From Lentzea xinjiangensis (GTDB lineage Bacteria; Actinomycetota; Actinomycetes; Mycobacteriales; Pseudonocardiaceae), in assembly GCF_900110955.1 (NCBI RefSeq), contig NZ_FOFR01000017.1, positions 62,001 to 126,000 on the forward strand: a stretch of DNA of 64,000 nt. Direction: 5' to 3'. Below the pieces are notes generated by a model. It worked only from the letters and a program-made list of their open reading frames with translations. It had not been told where the DNA came from and did not search any database. Made by a program: the position numbers and the translations under genes. Positions 63,002 through 64,000 of the stretch are shown here, piece after piece (the stretch's first letter is position 1; every line of letters begins with the position of its first letter).

Positions 63002-64000
63002 GACGGGTGGTCCTTGTCCGCGGCGACGGCCAGGTGCAGGGGAACCGGGAAGGACGTGCGGCCGTCCCACGACACAGGCTGCTGGCAGAGCCGGGCCGCG
63101 AGTGCGGCCAGCTGAACGGGGTCGAAGACGCCGCGGGAGACGACAGCGATCTCCGTCGCGGTGAATGAGTGCCAGGGTTTGTTCCTCAGGTGGGCCAGGT
63201 TGCCGGGCAGGCTCCACCGCGTGTGCTCCAGGCCGATCCGCCCGCCTGTCGTGTCGATCGATCGCGAGATGCGGGGGAACATCCACACCGGTTCGGCGGA
63301 GTCGGAGAGCCGGTAGACCTTCTGGCCCGGGGCGGCTGGTTTGTCCTCGTCCGCCGGACGGCGGCTGCCGTCGGCGGTCCTGGAAACGGGGCGGCCGATC
63401 TCGTCCAGGTCGTCGTTCAGCCGGACGATCGCGACGGGAACGTCGAGGCCGTCTCCCGGTAGCGCACCAGTGCCGAACGAGAGGTCGGCCAGGCCCGGCC
63501 AGATCGTGCGAGTCGCCACCGCGTCCACGAACAGCACCAACGGCGTGCCTGCCAGGTCGTCGCTCACGAGGGCCCGCAGCTGGTTTCCCACGATCTTCCG
63601 AGTGCGTGCGGCCTTCTCCTCGCTGCGCCCTAGTTCGGTGCTGCCGATCTGGCTGTGGTTGAAGTGCGCGATCCCGTGTGCCGCACGCTGCCAGTTCGTG
63701 CTCTCCCCGCTGGTGAAGTAAAGCCGCCACGGGAGATCGGCGTCCGTCCGCGCGTGCAACGCGACCATGGTCACCACCAACCGGGCCGGTTCCTTCTTCA
63801 CCTGCTGCCTGCGGACGTGGAGGCCGACCAGGAGCGCGTCGCGGTCGAGCCGGAAGCCGAGGCCTTCCCGCGTGGTCGCGCGGAAGATGCGCTGGTCGAC
63901 GATTCCGGCGCCGCGCAACAAGTCCAGCAACGCTGCCCGCGCGGCGTGCTTCTTGTTCGTCGCGGACGGGCGCTTCGTTCCCGCCGGGAGAGCGGGTGCG
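62974..64000 (-). CDS. Probable pPIWI_RE protein, C-terminal RNase H-like part (5' end outside window)
   Basis: The frame is open to the right edge, so this is the 3' part of a larger gene (at least 341 residues visible). Recognisable pieces are LVLFVDAVATRTIWPGLADL with the first acidic residue of an RNase H-type fold, VPVAIVRLNDDLDEIGRPVS, WMFPRISRSIDTTGG, the end block KPWHSFTATEIAVV and TSFPVPLHLAVAADKDHP. These resemble the PIWI/RNase H module of pPIWI_RE proteins, a family linked to anti-plasmid and anti-phage defence with helicase and endonuclease partners. Those partners, if present, would lie to the right of the window. Assignment is moderate because the N-terminus is not visible. 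Confidence 0.6.
   Translation of the reverse strand, partial: APALPAGTKRPSATNKKHAARAALLDLLRGAGIVDQRIFRATTREGLGFRLDRDALLVGLHVRRQQVKKEPARLVVTMVALHARTDADLPWRLYFTSGESTNWQRAAHGIAHFNHSQIGSTELGRSEEKAARTRKIVGNQLRALVSDDLAGTPLVLFVDAVATRTIWPGLADLSFGTGALPGDGLDVPVAIVRLNDDLDEIGRPVSRTADGSRRPADEDKPAAPGQKVYRLSDSAEPVWMFPRISRSIDTTGGRIGLEHTRWSLPGNLAHLRNKPWHSFTATEIAVVSRGVFDPVQLAALAARLCQQPVSWDGRTSFPVPLHLAVAADKDHPSYRAASEED

Overview
The window is high-GC DNA with frequent GTG and TTG starts, ATGA/GTGA stop-start overlaps and long co-directional operons. Together with a spore-pigment type II PKS, WXG100 proteins, a YbaB-like protein and a DUF2397/2398/2399 Wadjet locus, this points to a filamentous actinomycete, most likely of the Pseudonocardiaceae/Actinosynnemataceae kind. 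The genus is an inference from gene content only.

1-13.3 kb: an unusual biosynthetic cluster. A minus-strand arm encodes a MaoC-like hydratase, an alpha-oxoamine synthase and a CitE-like lyase. It diverges from a plus-strand arm encoding an ACP, a class III aminotransferase, a hotdog thioesterase, a FabZ-like protein lacking the catalytic acid, a KAS enzyme, a half-size KAS-like protein and an adenylate-forming enzyme. An MFS exporter, a pre-ATP-grasp ligase and an ectoine-synthase-like protein close it. The set suggests a carrier-bound acyl chain that is aminated, joined to an amino acid, perhaps ligated to a second amino compound, and cyclised.

13.35-14.97 kb: debris. It holds an IS3 integrase remnant, an IS21 IstB remnant, a decayed repeat ending in a tRNA-Val-like 3' half, and a strong inverted repeat. 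A better preserved copy of the same repeat lies at 52.4-52.64 kb, so the two bracket about 38 kb.

14.98-23.4 kb: a type VII-linked polymorphic toxin locus: YbaB-like protein, WXG100-like protein, a 1432-residue toxin with ADP-ribosyltransferase, Cys-His protease-like and deaminase-like domains, an SMI1/KNR4-type immunity candidate and a 738-residue immunity-like protein.

23.6-30.7 kb: a whiE-like spore-pigment operon on the minus strand, flanked by two SchA/CurD paralogues. 30.9-36.5 kb: a small secreted protein, a decayed RHS gene with an intact tip and candidate immunity gene, a DUF1963 gene with a duplicated 5' stub, and an IS5-type element missing one end.

36.65-64 kb: a defence island. 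It contains a complete Wadjet operon (D-A-B-C order); a two-gene unit of a 1809-residue P-loop ATPase with C-terminal winged helix plus a protein with a HEPN-like R-x4-H motif; SIR2-like debris beside the distal repeat; a Crp-type regulator; and a cluster encoding a class III cyclase-like protein, a SMODS-associated-NUDIX-like protein, a sigma-like protein, an HTH protein and a 1385-residue kinase-like/STAND NTPase. A small Cys-containing protein and the 3' part of a probable pPIWI_RE gene end the window. The best candidates for an undescribed system are the cyclase-NUDIX-STAND cluster and the ATPase-HEPN pair.
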